A DNA stretch of 49,048 bases from Gammaproteobacteria bacterium (GCA_028293745.1 JAQGOF010000194.1:1-49048), one strand, 5' to 3'. Positions 26,786-35,626 are shown, counted from the stretch's first letter. The notes: generated from the sequence alone by a model not told the origin. Made by a program: numbers and translations.

Positions 26786-28180
26786 ATGATTCGTATCCAC
26801 AATTCAATGACTGGCGAGAAGCAGCCGCTGCAGCCCATCATACCGGGTCAGGTGCGCATGTACGTCTGCGGCATGACCGTGTACGACTACATTCACATCG
26901 GGCATGCGCGGATGTTGACCGCATTTGACATGGTCAGCCGCTATCTGCGGTATCGGGGGCTCGAGGTCACCTACGTACGGAACATTACGGACATCGACGA
27001 CAAGATCATCAAGCGTGCCGCCGAGAACGGCGAACCGATCGGCGCGGTCACGGGACGGTTCATCCAGGCGATGAACGAGGATGCCGCAGCGTTGGGATTG
27101 ACGCGGCCTGATTTCGAGCCGCGCGCAACTCAATACGTACCCAACATCATCACGATGATCGGGCAGTTGATAGATCGGGGTTACGCGTATGTCGCGGCCG
27201 ACGGCGATGTGTTGTATGCGGTCGCGAAGTTCGAGGGCTACGGCAAGCTTTCCGGGAAACGGCTGGCAGATCTGCGCGCCGGTGCGCGTGTCGAGGTGGA
27301 TGAGGGTAAGCGCGATCCCCTGGACTTTGTGCTGTGGAAGCATGCGAAGCCTGGAGAGCCCGCGTGGGATTCTCCGTGGGGATCAGGGCGCCCGGGTTGG
27401 CACATAGAGTGCTCAGCCATGTCCACCGCCATTCTGGGTACCCATTTCGACATCCATGGTGGCGGCATGGATCTGAAGTTTCCTCATCACGAGAATGAGA
27501 TCGCCCAGTCGTGCGGGGCCAACGGCGACAAGTTTGCGGACATCTGGATACACAACGGCTTCGTCAACATCGATGACGAGAAGATGTCGAAGTCGCTGGG
27601 CAACTTCTTCACGGTGCGCGAGGTGCTGCCGAGGTTGCGGCATGCGGAAGTGCTGCGCTATTTCATCCTGTCGAGTCACTACCGCGGGCCGATCAACTAT
27701 TCACTCGAGCAGCTCGAGCAGGCTGATAGCGCGCTGCTGCGCATCTACACGGCGTTACGCGATCTGCCGGTGGTTGCCGCGGCCGAAAGCGCGTACTCGG
27801 CGCGCTTCCGCGAGGTGATGGATGATGACTTCAACACGCCGGAAGCGATCGCCGTGCTGCAGAACATAACTCGCGAAGTGAACTCCGCGAAGGCGGCGGG
27901 CCAGGAGGCGAAGGCAGCGGCGCTGGGTGCGGAGCTGCGGTCGCTGGGCGGCGTGTTGGGACTTGCGCAGGTGGACCCGCAGGTGTGGGCCAGACTGGGA
28001 GTTTCCAAGCCGGGAGCTACGCTGACCGACGCTGCGATCGATGAGCTGATTGCCGCGCGGATTGCCGCGCGCAAAACGAAGAACTGGGCTGAGTCTGACC
28101 GCATCCGTGATGAGCTCGTGAAGGCGGGAATCGTCCTGGAAGACAAACCGGGCGGTACGACGAGCTGGCGCCGGGCTTAG
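26786..28180 (+). CDS. cysS: Cysteine--tRNA ligase
   Basis: Class I synthetase. The zinc-site Cys28 is in YVCGMTVYD, followed by HIGH (IHIGHAR) and KMSKS at 266-270. The zinc ligands WHIECSAM and [10 protein letters not shown] are also present. 464 residues, full length. The GAGGA Shine-Dalgarno overlaps the gltX stop, so the two synthetases are co-expressed. Convergent with the catalase-family gene at 28217. Confidence 0.98.
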   Translation: MIRIHNSMTGEKQPLQPIIPGQVRMYVCGMTVYDYIHIGHARMLTAFDMVSRYLRYRGLEVTYVRNITDIDDKIIKRAAENGEPIGAVTGRFIQAMNEDAAALGLTRPDFEPRATQYVPNIITMIGQLIDRGYAYVAADGDVLYAVAKFEGYGKLSGKRLADLRAGARVEVDEGKRDPLDFVLWKHAKPGEPAWDSPWGSGRPGWHIECSAMSTAILGTHFDIHGGGMDLKFPHHENEIAQSCGANGDKFADIWIHNGFVNIDDEKMSKSLGNFFTVREVLPRLRHAEVLRYFILSSHYRGPINYSLEQLEQADSALLRIYTALRDLPVVAAAESAYSARFREVMDDDFNTPEAIAVLQNITREVNSAKAAGQEAKAAALGAELRSLGGVLGLAQVDPQVWARLGVSKPGATLTDAAIDELIAARIAARKTKNWAESDRIRDELVKAGIVLEDKPGGTTSWRRA

Positions 28181-28216
28181 GCACAGCGCCAAAATCCCGG
28201 GATGGACGCGATTACG

Positions 28217-29290
28217 TCACTGCCCGGCCCGCTGCGCGAAGCTGACGGCATATGCCGGCGGGCGGGCCGCCAGAATCGGGTCCGCAGAAGCCTCGATGCC
28301 GGATGTCAGTGACAAGGGGTTGTACAGAAGCGCTTTCTGCTCCTTGGCCTGCTCCTTCTCGGTCGCCGTCAGGCTGATGACTCCCAGCTCGACGATCTCG
28401 CGGTCCGGGGGCCACACTGCAGTGGCATCGTTGGTCACGTCACCTTCCTTGGCGACTTGCGCCACCAGCCGGAACTTGACCGGGCTGGCAAGCCTTTTGG
28501 GCAGCTCGTCGATGAGGTAATTCGGGTCAGCCTTCGCGGCTTCCGCAGCGGTCAGCGCATGCTCGCCCGCGACCGGCAGGATCTGGTAGCGGGCAAAATG
28601 GCTGACGCCCTTGGCATTCGTGAACTTGAATGCGTTGACACCGAAGAACGCGAGCGTTCCAAAACTCTGTGGCGGTGGCTTCGGCGTGCTCACGAATTTC
28701 AGCGCCGCCGGATGAGTGCCCAGGAACTGCTCCACCGGTGTTGGTTTCGGCACGCCTGGGCCGCTCTTGGAGATAGCAGTCAGGAGGGCGAGGAAGTCCT
28801 CGGGGGTTCCCACGGGAAAGCCGTTGGCCGAGATGCTGACGATGTCCGTGGATCCGCCCTCTGGCAGCTTGAATCGGATTGCCATGCCATGCGGGCTGGC
28901 GTCCGGGCTCGCATCGGGAATGGTCGGTACTCCCGTCGTATCAGAGAAACGTACGAGCACGGGTACTGCCTTCGCGAAGTGCGGCGCCGAGCTGAACGAG
29001 GGGGCCGTTTTGGCAGGTGTGAAGGTGCCGGTCACCAGGACGCCCTTGGCGTGATTGGCACGAAAGCCCGCGTGCGGGCCGCCGGCCAGTGTGTTCAGTG
29101 CATTGACCAGGGCTACCGGCAGCGGCTTCTGATCAGCCGGTGGTGAGTCGGCGGCGAATGCGACAGGGATTGCGGCCAGAAAGGTCACTAGAGTGGCAGG
29201 GATGGCGCTCAGGGCCAGCGCGAGGGCTGCCCGCGCAGCCGGGAACGCGCCACCGCCGACCGCAGCCTGGAAAGGGCGAGCTGAATGCAT
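28217..29290 (-). CDS. Secreted catalase-family peroxidase (SrpA-like)
   Basis: A haem catalase-fold protein of 357 residues, shorter than classical catalases (about 480), like the small catalase-related peroxidases. Distal His lies in GFRANHAKGVLVTG; VRFSDTTGVPTIPD and SPHGMAIRF are catalase core motifs, and the proximal Tyr is in RPPAY near the C-terminus. An N-terminal export signal is predicted (hydrophobic to about residue 46, AFA-A). So it probably acts in the periplasm against peroxide. No catalase accessory genes nearby. An inverted repeat about 32 bp upstream may be an operator. Confidence 0.87.
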   Translation of the reverse strand: MHSARPFQAAVGGGAFPAARAALALALSAIPATLVTFLAAIPVAFAADSPPADQKPLPVALVNALNTLAGGPHAGFRANHAKGVLVTGTFTPAKTAPSFSSAPHFAKAVPVLVRFSDTTGVPTIPDASPDASPHGMAIRFKLPEGGSTDIVSISANGFPVGTPEDFLALLTAISKSGPGVPKPTPVEQFLGTHPAALKFVSTPKPPPQSFGTLAFFGVNAFKFTNAKGVSHFARYQILPVAGEHALTAAEAAKADPNYLIDELPKRLASPVKFRLVAQVAKEGDVTNDATAVWPPDREIVELGVISLTATEKEQAKEQKALLYNPLSLTSGIEASADPILAARPPAYAVSFAQRAGQ

Positions 29291-29321
29291 AGTAACTGCC
29301 TGCGAGTTGGGTTCGTTCTGA

Positions 29322-29335
29322 GGGCCACATGGCCC
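29322..29335. promoter_or_regulatory. Dyad upstream of the catalase-family gene
   Basis: GGGCCA-CA-TGGCCC, perfect 6-bp arms, centred about 38 bp upstream of the catalase ATG. On the minus strand a -10-like TATACT lies just upstream of it (29342-29347), so the dyad would cover the transcription start. The regulator is unknown. Confidence 0.35.
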
Positions 29336-29418
29336 AGGCGAAGTATAAGTCGCTCACAGGGTCGTTTTCTTGAACAAAACCGCGGTAGTGGTGCGAAGGT
29401 GGCAACGTCCTTCGGCGT

Positions 29419-29637
29419 CTAGCCCGTAACAGCGGCGCGTCGCAAGTCCCGGTCGTGTCGCTCGGAGAACGTCACGCCGAGGTGCGACGCATGCGTCGCA
29501 CCTGCCGATTTGCGGACGTGCTCCTGCCACGCATCGAAGGCGCTCCAGCGCTTGCGGCTGTACGAATTGGTCCGGACTGAAGTCGCCGGTTGCGCTGCCG
29601 CGATCGTGTGTCTGGGTGTATCGGAGTTGGATGACAT
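29419..29637 (-). CDS. Small hypothetical protein (weakly supported)
   Basis: A possible 72-residue protein, Ser/Thr/Arg/His-rich, hydrophilic, with an FDAWQEHVRK segment; I recognise no family. The ATG at 29637 has AAAGGCAG at a suitable distance. Against it, the frame contains a 24-bp perfect DNA palindrome and codon use is not clearly coding. The rest of the roughly 530-bp interval between the catalase and DUF1275 genes holds only repeats (listed separately). Confidence 0.35.
   Translation of the reverse strand: MSSNSDTPRHTIAAAQPATSVRTNSYSRKRWSAFDAWQEHVRKSAGATHASHLGVTFSERHDRDLRRAAVTG
29480..29503. repeat. 24-bp perfect palindrome
   Basis: The 24 bases are identical to their reverse complement, centred on GCATGC between 29491 and 29492. 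It lies within the doubtful small ORF. Candidates: operator for a dimeric regulator, site-specific recombination or segregation site, or extruding hairpin. No T-tract follows. Confidence 0.6.
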
Positions 29638-29741
29638 GCGTTCTGCCTTTGCCGATTGGGTTAACACGCGGTCAAGATACTTCTGCAGCAGCTACGCGCG
29701 TAAGGTTATTGGCGTTTGAAAACGGTAACGACACGGGCCAC

Positions 29742-29760
29742 GGGTGACAAGCGGGTGACA
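29742..29760. repeat. Direct repeat GGGTGACA twice, 11-bp period
   Basis: Two copies of GGGTGACA at 29742-29749 and 29753-29760 are spaced by about one helical turn, in the non-coding gap downstream of the DUF1275 gene and upstream of the small ORF. Such phased direct repeats are common binding sites for OmpR-like regulators; no assignment possible. Confidence 0.35.
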
Positions 29761-29817
29761 TCCGATCAGGTCATGTGCATATGAGAAATCGTCGTTGGTC
29801 GGAATCGTACGGCGCGG

Positions 29818-30573
29818 TTACCTTGTATCCCGGCTCCTCGGCGCGGCTCCTTGAGGCGGCAGATCCCCCTCTGCGGCGGTCGGATTCGCCGCGCCGGGGA
29901 AGCCACCAGAATAGTGCGCCGTGAAAGCCATCGCGACGCCGATCAGCGGCAGGAACGCAACCGCATTCATCTTGTGAACCGCCAGCACACCGGCCAGCAG
30001 GGCTCCCAGCAGATAAGAGGCGACCAGCGCGATCTGAACTCTGACCTCGTGCAACGCTGTCCAGTCGGCAGTGGCGATTGCCTCAGTAATGCCTCCGACG
30101 AGGCGGGTGAGGGTGGTCGTGAAGACGATGGTTGAAAGGCTGGTCATCTGGCCCACCACCGCCTGCAGGCCCATCGCGACTGCGAGAACGACGATCTGCA
30201 AGCGCATTCCCGGTACGGCAGCGGTATGCCCACCCCACAGCACATACAACGCAAACAACAACAGCAACCCTGTTTCAGTGCCCAGCAGAAGGTTGATCGT
30301 GGTCCGTTCCGAGCGGCCGCGGCGCAGGCTGAAGCCGATGACGCAGCCCATCACGAATCCCGCCAGCGCAATCACCGAGCCGATCGCAGAGAGTGTGTTG
30401 CCTTGGGCAACATGGTAGGCGAGCAACGCGAAGTTGCCTGTCATGGCCGATGCAAACACGCCGCCCAGATTGGTGAAGCCGATGATGTCGACGGCGCCCG
30501 CTGCAAATGCCGTGCAGAACAGGATCCATTCGACCCGGGCGAGACGGCTGCTTTTGTGCGTTTGCTGGAGCAT
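29818..30573 (-). CDS. DUF1275 (YoaK) family membrane protein
   Basis: A 251-residue integral membrane protein with about six to seven hydrophobic segments. The family signature is AAGAVDIIGFTNLGGVFASAMTGN followed by NFALLA; function of the family is unknown. I chose ATG 30573 (MLQQTHKSSRLARVEW); the frame also opens at TTG 30606. It stands alone on the minus strand between the amidohydrolase (ends 30682) and the small ORF region. Confidence 0.85.
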   Translation of the reverse strand: MLQQTHKSSRLARVEWILFCTAFAAGAVDIIGFTNLGGVFASAMTGNFALLAYHVAQGNTLSAIGSVIALAGFVMGCVIGFSLRRGRSERTTINLLLGTETGLLLLFALYVLWGGHTAAVPGMRLQIVVLAVAMGLQAVVGQMTSLSTIVFTTTLTRLVGGITEAIATADWTALHEVRVQIALVASYLLGALLAGVLAVHKMNAVAFLPLIGVAMAFTAHYSGGFPGAANPTAAEGDLPPQGAAPRSRDTR

Positions 30574-30681
30574 TCGCCATTGTAGGCTTTGGCGCGAATA
30601 TGACAAAAAACCAGGCGCTGGCCGCGGTGCGGATGTGAACTGGTCGGCTCAGGGAAACCTTCACTTGCGGCGCAACCGGGG

Positions 30682-32016
30682 TCAGCGCAGCGGGCGGCCA
30701 TCCTGTTTGTAGACGGTGCCTTCCTTCATCACGAATGCCACGTTCTCGAGGACCCGGATGTCCGTGAGAGGATCGCCAGCGACCGCGATGATGTCGGCTG
30801 ATTTGCCCGCCCTCAGGGAGCCGAAGAGCTCGGGGTGGCCGATGAGGTCCGCGGCATTCACCGTCGCGGCCTGGATCGCCTGCAACGGTGTCATGCCGTA
30901 CTTGACCATGAAGGCGAACTGTCGCGCATTGATTCCGTGCGGGCAAACGCCTGCGTCCGTGCCGAAAGTCATTTTCACCCCGGCTCTTACAGCCTTGGTG
31001 AAGTTCTGCCGCTGGGCTTCGGCAAGATCGCGGTCGTGCTGCAGGAAGTCGGCGGGCATGCTCGCAGATGACTGGATGCATTCCTCGTCGTAGATGTCCA
31101 TGTCGAGATAGGTCCCGCGCTTCTTCGCAAGGGCGATCCCTTCATCGTCAATCAGTGTCGCATGCTCGATCGAGGCGACGCCGGCGCGAATGGCGTTCTT
31201 GATACCTTCTGCCGCGTGGGCATGCGCCTCCACCCGTAAGCCGAAATTGTTGGCTTCGTCCACCGCCGCCTGGATTTCCTCCGGCGTGAACTCGATGGAC
31301 TTGGGGTTGCTCCCATGGGTGAGGACCGCTCCCGTCGTCAGGATCTTGATGTGATCGGCGCCGCGATGCGCCAGCTCGCGGATCTTCTGCCGCACTTCCC
31401 ACGGGCTGTTCGCTACGCCAAACCGGTAATCCAGTGGAAGTTGAATGTCAGGTGGCAGGCCGGTCATTGCGCCCGCGCCTTCACTGATTGTCACGTACGC
31501 GCCCGCAACATACATACGCGGGCCTGCGATGATCCCATTTGCAATCGCATCGCGCATGGCGACGTCGTTGAACGCGCGATAGACACCGACATCGCGCACC
31601 GTGGTAAAGCCAGCCATCAGTGTGAGGCGCGCATTGGGAATCGCGGCGTACGCGGTCTCCACCGCTGACTTTCGCAACAGGCTCAAAGGCTCGGAATCGG
31701 CGAGATCGGCCAGATGAGTGTGGCAATCGATCAGGCCCGGAAGCACCGTCTGCTTCGAAAGGTCGATCAGGCTGGAGTCTTCTGGAGCCTTCAGATTGGG
31801 ACCAACAGCCTGGATGCGTCCGTCGCGGACCAGGATCACCTGGTCGGTTGATACCCGTCCGGATTCGACATCGAGGAGCCTGCCTGCACGGATCGCAATC
31901 GTCGCGTGCTGCGCGGCGGGCTCCGCAGCCGCGGGCTGGGCGGACAGGGCCTCGGTCAGAGGCAACACGAGCGAGACAGTGAGGAGCGAACTGCGCAGTA
32001 CGCATGCTATTGGCAT
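30682..32016 (-). CDS. Secreted metal-dependent amidohydrolase (prolidase-like)
   Basis: Amidohydrolase-superfamily TIM barrel, 444 residues, with an export signal (MPIACVLRSSLLTVSLVLPL, cleavage near ALSAQ). Metal ligands are visible: HTHLAD, a carboxylated-Lys position in HIKILTTGA, EAHAHA, SIEHAT, and Asp in TFGTDAGVCPHG. The arrangement resembles Xaa-Pro dipeptidase/imidazolonepropionase-like enzymes annotated from environmental bacteria; the substrate cannot be read from sequence. ATG 32016 has AAAGG 8 bases upstream and is preferred over the longer frame to 32076. Divergent from a small secreted protein. Confidence 0.87.
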   Translation of the reverse strand: MPIACVLRSSLLTVSLVLPLTEALSAQPAAAEPAAQHATIAIRAGRLLDVESGRVSTDQVILVRDGRIQAVGPNLKAPEDSSLIDLSKQTVLPGLIDCHTHLADLADSEPLSLLRKSAVETAYAAIPNARLTLMAGFTTVRDVGVYRAFNDVAMRDAIANGIIAGPRMYVAGAYVTISEGAGAMTGLPPDIQLPLDYRFGVANSPWEVRQKIRELAHRGADHIKILTTGAVLTHGSNPKSIEFTPEEIQAAVDEANNFGLRVEAHAHAAEGIKNAIRAGVASIEHATLIDDEGIALAKKRGTYLDMDIYDEECIQSSASMPADFLQHDRDLAEAQRQNFTKAVRAGVKMTFGTDAGVCPHGINARQFAFMVKYGMTPLQAIQAATVNAADLIGHPELFGSLRAGKSADIIAVAGDPLTDIRVLENVAFVMKEGTVYKQDGRPLR

Positions 32017-32075
32017 TGGTTGACCTTTGACGGCACCGGGACGGAAGTATCGCAAGCTTAACAGCGTCCGCACCA

Positions 32076-32089
32076 TGTCAGATATGACA
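32076..32089. promoter_or_regulatory. Operator-like dyad TGTCA-GATA-TGACA
   Basis: Perfect 5-bp arms separated by 4 bases lie in the divergent region, 60 bp upstream of the amidohydrolase start and 105 bp upstream of the small secreted protein. A separate 10-bp palindrome GGACCGGTCC is at 32099-32108. Either could bind a regulator for both genes. Confidence 0.4.
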
Positions 32090-32193
32090 CATGAGGTAGG
32101 ACCGGTCCCACGCGAGGCTCAGACAGGTCCGATTGTCCCTGGAGGCTTGGCGCTTCAAGCTTCACCCTACGTCCAACCACGAGGAGAGGTTTC

Positions 32194-32556
32194 ATGACCC
32201 TGCGTCGAACACTTTTGTTAACAGCGTTGATCTCGATGGCGCCCACCGCGCTGGTTTTGGCGCAAACGGATCCTCAGACTAGTACGACGTCGCCCAGCTC
32301 TGCGTCGAGCCCGCACCAGCGGGATTCCACGCAGACGAATTCGCCTGAGGCCTCGTCAACCGATAGTACGAGCAGCACGAACCCGTCGGCCGCGTCCTCG
32401 CCGCACCAGCAGCAGTCGACGAAGGACTCGACTCATATGGCCAGCAAGGCGTCGATGAGGGATTGCATTGCCAAGCAGCAGGCGGACAACCAGGGCATGT
32501 CCAAAGCCGATGCCAAGAAGGCCTGCAAGGCGCAGATGAAGGGTAACAGCGGCTGA
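32194..32556 (+). CDS. Small secreted Ser/Thr/Gln-rich protein, unknown function
   Basis: A 120-residue protein with a signal peptide (1-23, ending LVLAQ). The mature part begins with a disordered Ser/Thr/Gln-rich segment containing two near-copies of PS-x-ASSPHQ about 28 residues apart, then a Lys-rich helical tail with two cysteines (MRDCIAKQQAD and AKKACKAQMK) that could form a disulfide. No catalytic motif. A strong GAGGAGAG precedes the ATG. I do not recognise a characterised family. Confidence 0.75.
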   Translation: MTLRRTLLLTALISMAPTALVLAQTDPQTSTTSPSSASSPHQRDSTQTNSPEASSTDSTSSTNPSAASSPHQQQSTKDSTHMASKASMRDCIAKQQADNQGMSKADAKKACKAQMKGNSG

Positions 32557-32713
32557 TACGAGGAATGATCGGCTGATCGACGGAATGAGCCTGGGCACGC
32601 GAGCTCGCGGCCCAGGCACGGCGTTGTTCGACGCCAACGGCGAGGGGGAGCGACGCGGTACCCGGCTCCCTCTCGCCGAACACGCGTGCGTGCGGGCATC
32701 CAAGGAGTTGCAT
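32557..32713 (+). other. Highly structured intergenic region (three consecutive hairpins)
   Basis: Three stems follow one another: GCCTGGGC/GCCCAGGC (32589-32596 and 32610-32617), whose loop contains a 12-bp palindrome; GGCGT/ACGCC (32620-32624 and 32631-32635); and a 13-bp stem with one G-U pair (32639-32651 and 32665-32677). It ends 24 bp before the Shine-Dalgarno of the DUF4136 gene. It may terminate the upstream transcript, attenuate, or stabilise the downstream mRNA. Confidence 0.6.
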
Positions 32714-33322
32714 ATGAAAGTCAGGAACGTCACCGCCGCGCCGCAGTGGGCCGCGCCGACCTGGGCCTGGGTGTTCGCCCTCATGCTCGCGGCTGTCATT
32801 GCGGCCGGCTGCGCAACCGTCCAGGTTGGCAGCGATTACGACAGGAGCGCGAGCTTCGCAAACTACCACTCCTTCACCCTGATGAAACGTGAGCATCACG
32901 GCACGAACGCCGCCACGAACCCGTTGGTCATACAGCGCGCGGAAGACGCCATCAAAGCAGAGTTGCAACGCAAGGGCTACCAGCTGGCGACCGACCCCGC
33001 TGCGGCGGACTTTATTGTCGACTTTACGATCGGGTCGCAGGAGCGGACCGATATCAACTCGTACCCCGATCCCTATGTTGGTCTGGGCTGGGGCTGGGGC
33101 CGGCCCGGCTGGTGGGGCGGCTCGTATTGGGGTAGCAACCTCGATGTGCGCCAATACCGCGAAGGGACCCTGTCGATCGATATTTTCGATGCGCATACCC
33201 ATCGGCCGGTATGGCACGGCTGGGCCAAGAAGGAGCTCAGCCGCAGCGACGTTGAGCAGTCTGAAGAGCCCATCCGCAAAGCGGTCCAATCCGTGCTGGC
33301 CAAATTTCCGCCGTCGTCCTGA
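32714..33322 (+). CDS. DUF4136 lipoprotein
   Basis: A 202-residue predicted lipoprotein (lipobox IAAGC, Cys33), domain DUF4136: YDRSASFANYHSF near the start, TDPAAADFIVDFTI, a Gly/Trp-rich loop (GLGWGWGRPGWWGG) and GTLSIDIFDAHTHRPVWHGWA. The family is widespread in the envelopes of Proteobacteria with unknown function. ATG 32714 has AAGGAG 6 bases upstream, which decides the start over an upstream in-frame extension to 32585. Confidence 0.88.
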   Translation: MKVRNVTAAPQWAAPTWAWVFALMLAAVIAAGCATVQVGSDYDRSASFANYHSFTLMKREHHGTNAATNPLVIQRAEDAIKAELQRKGYQLATDPAAADFIVDFTIGSQERTDINSYPDPYVGLGWGWGRPGWWGGSYWGSNLDVRQYREGTLSIDIFDAHTHRPVWHGWAKKELSRSDVEQSEEPIRKAVQSVLAKFPPSS

Positions 33323-33425
33323 GCTGGCGACTGTCGGACTCGGGGCGCGATGAACCAGCCTTCTGTAGGCATCGACTGACAAACAGGCGCGCGTACCGGC
33401 AAGCACGCGGGGCGGAACCGCAGCG

Positions 33426-34028
33426 ATGTACCTTCGTTGTTTCCTCATGGATACCAACGACTTGCACGCACGGTTGCGCTCCCGGCAGTGGTTGCCGTTG
33501 GCGCTGTGTGCGGTCGTGGCAATGGTGGGGGGCTTCTCCCACCGCTGCCGCGCGGAGGAGCCGCCTCCGGCTCAGAGCCTCAAAAATACTCCGGAAACCC
33601 GGGCTGCCGAGAAGGCAGGGCATCACGAGCGTGATTTCTCCGCAAAGAAGCGCATGGGAAAGGCCTCGTTCTACGCAGAGCAATTTGCCGGCAGACCGAT
33701 GGCGGATGGCGCTCCCATGGATCCGGGCGGCGACAATGCTGCGAGCAAGACACTGCCATTGGGCACAGTTGCCAAGGTGACGAACCTTGAAACCGGCAAG
33801 AGCGCAGTAGTCACCATCCAGGACCGGGGGCCGTACGTGCCCGGCCGGATCGTAGACCTGTCTCCGGCGACCGCCCGGCAGATCGGCATTACTCAGCGCA
33901 AGGGTGTTGCGCTAGTGGTCGTTGCGCCGATTGCCGTTCCGCAACCGGATGGGAAGGTCAAGTTAGGGGCGGCGGCCTACGAGCCGCTGCGGGAGGCCGC
34001 GATGGATACGCGAACGGTGCAACGCTAA
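33426..34028 (+). CDS. RlpA-like double-psi beta-barrel protein
   Basis: Residues about 77-160 form the RlpA DPBB domain (GKASFYAEQFAGRPMADG, LPLGTVAKVTNL, IQDRGPYVPGRIVDLSPATA). RlpA proteins are septal lytic transglycosylases that cut naked glycan in Pseudomonas; the conserved DRGPY aspartate is present. Differences: no clear lipobox (signal ends near HRCRAEE) and no C-terminal SPOR domain, so it is a short secreted form of 200 residues. Start uncertain: ATG 33426 or ATG 33447. Convergent with creA, 6 bp apart. Confidence 0.85.
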   Translation: MYLRCFLMDTNDLHARLRSRQWLPLALCAVVAMVGGFSHRCRAEEPPPAQSLKNTPETRAAEKAGHHERDFSAKKRMGKASFYAEQFAGRPMADGAPMDPGGDNAASKTLPLGTVAKVTNLETGKSAVVTIQDRGPYVPGRIVDLSPATARQIGITQRKGVALVVVAPIAVPQPDGKVKLGAAAYEPLREAAMDTRTVQR

Positions 34029-34030
34029 CA

Positions 34031-34043
34031 GCGCCTAAGGCGC
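34031..34043. terminator. Short hairpin at rlpA-like / creA junction
   Basis: GCGCCT-A-AGGCGC: a 5-6 bp GC stem with the creA stop (34035-34037) in its loop and immediately after the rlpA-like stop. No T-tract. Confidence 0.35.
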
Positions 34044-34523
34044 AACCCAACCCATCACGGGCACCGAGCTGATGGCGTTCTTCGGACTACCTTCGATCAC
34101 GCGATCGCTGTAAGACACGTACACGAGTACGTTCCGGGCTTTGTCGTAGAAGCGCACGACGTGCAGGCGCTTGAAGATCAAACTCCGGCGCTCCTCGAAC
34201 ACCGACTCGCCGTCTTTCAGGTCAGCGGGAATCTGAATGGGGCCCACTTGCCGGCAGGCGATGCTGGCATCGCTGGTGTCTTCGGCGAGTCCCAGCCCTC
34301 CCTTGATGCCGCCGGTGACGGCGCGGCTGATATGGCAGGCAACACCGTGCACCTTCGGATCATCGAATCCGTCCACGACTATCCTGTCATTGGGACCAAT
34401 CCAACGGAACTTCGTGCTGACCTCCCCGGTAGTACCGCGTCCGGGCCGCATCCACAGCCAAACAGCAAACGCCAGAACCACGATCAGGGCGAGAACCCCT
34501 GCAATCGAAGCTATTCTTCGCAT
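34035..34523 (-). CDS. creA: CreA family protein
   Basis: A 162-residue protein with an N-terminal membrane anchor or signal ([18 protein letters not shown]) and the highly conserved CreA core: [61 protein letters not shown]. Function unknown despite the name; the creBCD genes are not here. Divergent from the LacI-type regulator with an 80-bp intergenic region. Confidence 0.9.
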   Translation of the reverse strand: MRRIASIAGVLALIVVLAFAVWLWMRPGRGTTGEVSTKFRWIGPNDRIVVDGFDDPKVHGVACHISRAVTGGIKGGLGLAEDTSDASIACRQVGPIQIPADLKDGESVFEERRSLIFKRLHVVRFYDKARNVLVYVSYSDRVIEGSPKNAISSVPVMGWVAP

Positions 34524-34603
34524 TTCGCACTCCGTACGAGCGGTTCCGGGTCCGCGCGAGTAGTGAGCATATACTGGGAACTAGGTTATTTACGGACATA
34601 CTG

Positions 34604-35626
34604 ATGACTACCATCCACGATGTCGCAGCGCGTGCCGAAGTCTCTACGGCAACAGTGTCGCGAGTGCTCAGCAATCCGGAGAAGGTCTCGGAAGCCACCC
34701 GGCGCCGCGTGCTGAAGGCTGTACACCAGCTCGGGTATTCCCCTAACGCCGCCGCCAAGAGCCTGCGTACGCTGACGACGCGCAAGTTGCTCGTCACCGT
34801 GCCGGATATCGCAAACCCGTTTTTCTCGCTGATCATCCAGGGGATCGAAGAGGCTGCGCTTCGGGAAGGCTACGCGGTCGTGCTGGGTGACACCCATCAC
34901 GATGCGGAGCGTGAGGAACGTTATGGAGAAATGCTGCTGCGTCGTGAGGCCGATGGCCTGATTTTTCTCGGGCACAGCATGAGCAAGTCGATCAGTGCCC
35001 TGATGAAGAAGGGCCAGTTGGCTCCCATCGTCAACGGTTGCGAGTACAGCCCGAGTCTCGGCGTGCCCAGCGCGCACGTTGACAACGAGGCGGCCGCCTA
35101 CGAGGCAATGAGCCACCTGTACGGGCTCGGCCATCGCCAGATCGGTATCATCACCGGTCCGCTCGCGAGCCCGTTGAGCCGCGACCGGCTGCGCGGTGCT
35201 CAGTCATGCGCGAAGGACAATGGAGCGGGGCGCCAGGTGATGGTCGTCAACGGAGACTTCTCGATCGAGTCGGGTATCGCGGGTGCGGCGCGTCTGCTTG
35301 CACAAGAGACACCGCCAACCGCTGTCTTCTGCTTCAACGATGAGATGGCAATAGGCGTGCTGGACTATGCCGGCCGCGTCGGCAAGTCCGTCCCCGAGTT
35401 ACTTTCCGTAATCGGCTTTGACGACATTCGCTTCGCTCGCTACATGCGGCCGGCGTTGACTACCATCAGTCAGCCCATGCTCGACATCGGGCGGGAAACC
35501 GTACGGCTGCTGCTTGGAGTGTTGCAGGGTACTGTTACGAGCCCGGTGTCCATTACATTGCCGCACAAGTTGGAAATTCGCGCCAGCACGGGGGCGCCGC
35601 CGCGGCCGGCGGCTCGACAACCCTGA
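34604..35626 (+). CDS. LacI family regulator (CytR-like)
   Basis: Residues 1-50 contain the LacI helix-turn-helix and hinge (TIHDVAARAEVSTATVSRVLS, then SPNAAAKSLR). The rest is a periplasmic-binding-protein-like effector domain. It resembles E. coli CytR along its length: VTVPDIANPFF, IIQGIEEAA, HVDNEAAAYEAM, PPTAVFCFNDEMAIG, VIGFDDI. The effector is unknown. It is followed after 23 bp by a nucleoside-symporter-type transporter and an oxidoreductase, so it probably controls them; a perfect dyad sits at its stop codon. Confidence 0.92.
   Translation: MTTIHDVAARAEVSTATVSRVLSNPEKVSEATRRRVLKAVHQLGYSPNAAAKSLRTLTTRKLLVTVPDIANPFFSLIIQGIEEAALREGYAVVLGDTHHDAEREERYGEMLLRREADGLIFLGHSMSKSISALMKKGQLAPIVNGCEYSPSLGVPSAHVDNEAAAYEAMSHLYGLGHRQIGIITGPLASPLSRDRLRGAQSCAKDNGAGRQVMVVNGDFSIESGIAGAARLLAQETPPTAVFCFNDEMAIGVLDYAGRVGKSVPELLSVIGFDDIRFARYMRPALTTISQPMLDIGRETVRLLLGVLQGTVTSPVSITLPHKLEIRASTGAPPRPAARQP

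Noticed and set aside
28167..28202. Inverted repeats TGGCGC/GCGCCA and ATCCCGGGAT between cysS and the catalase gene
   Set aside because: Short arms, no T-tract and no paired stop codons; too weak to call a terminator.
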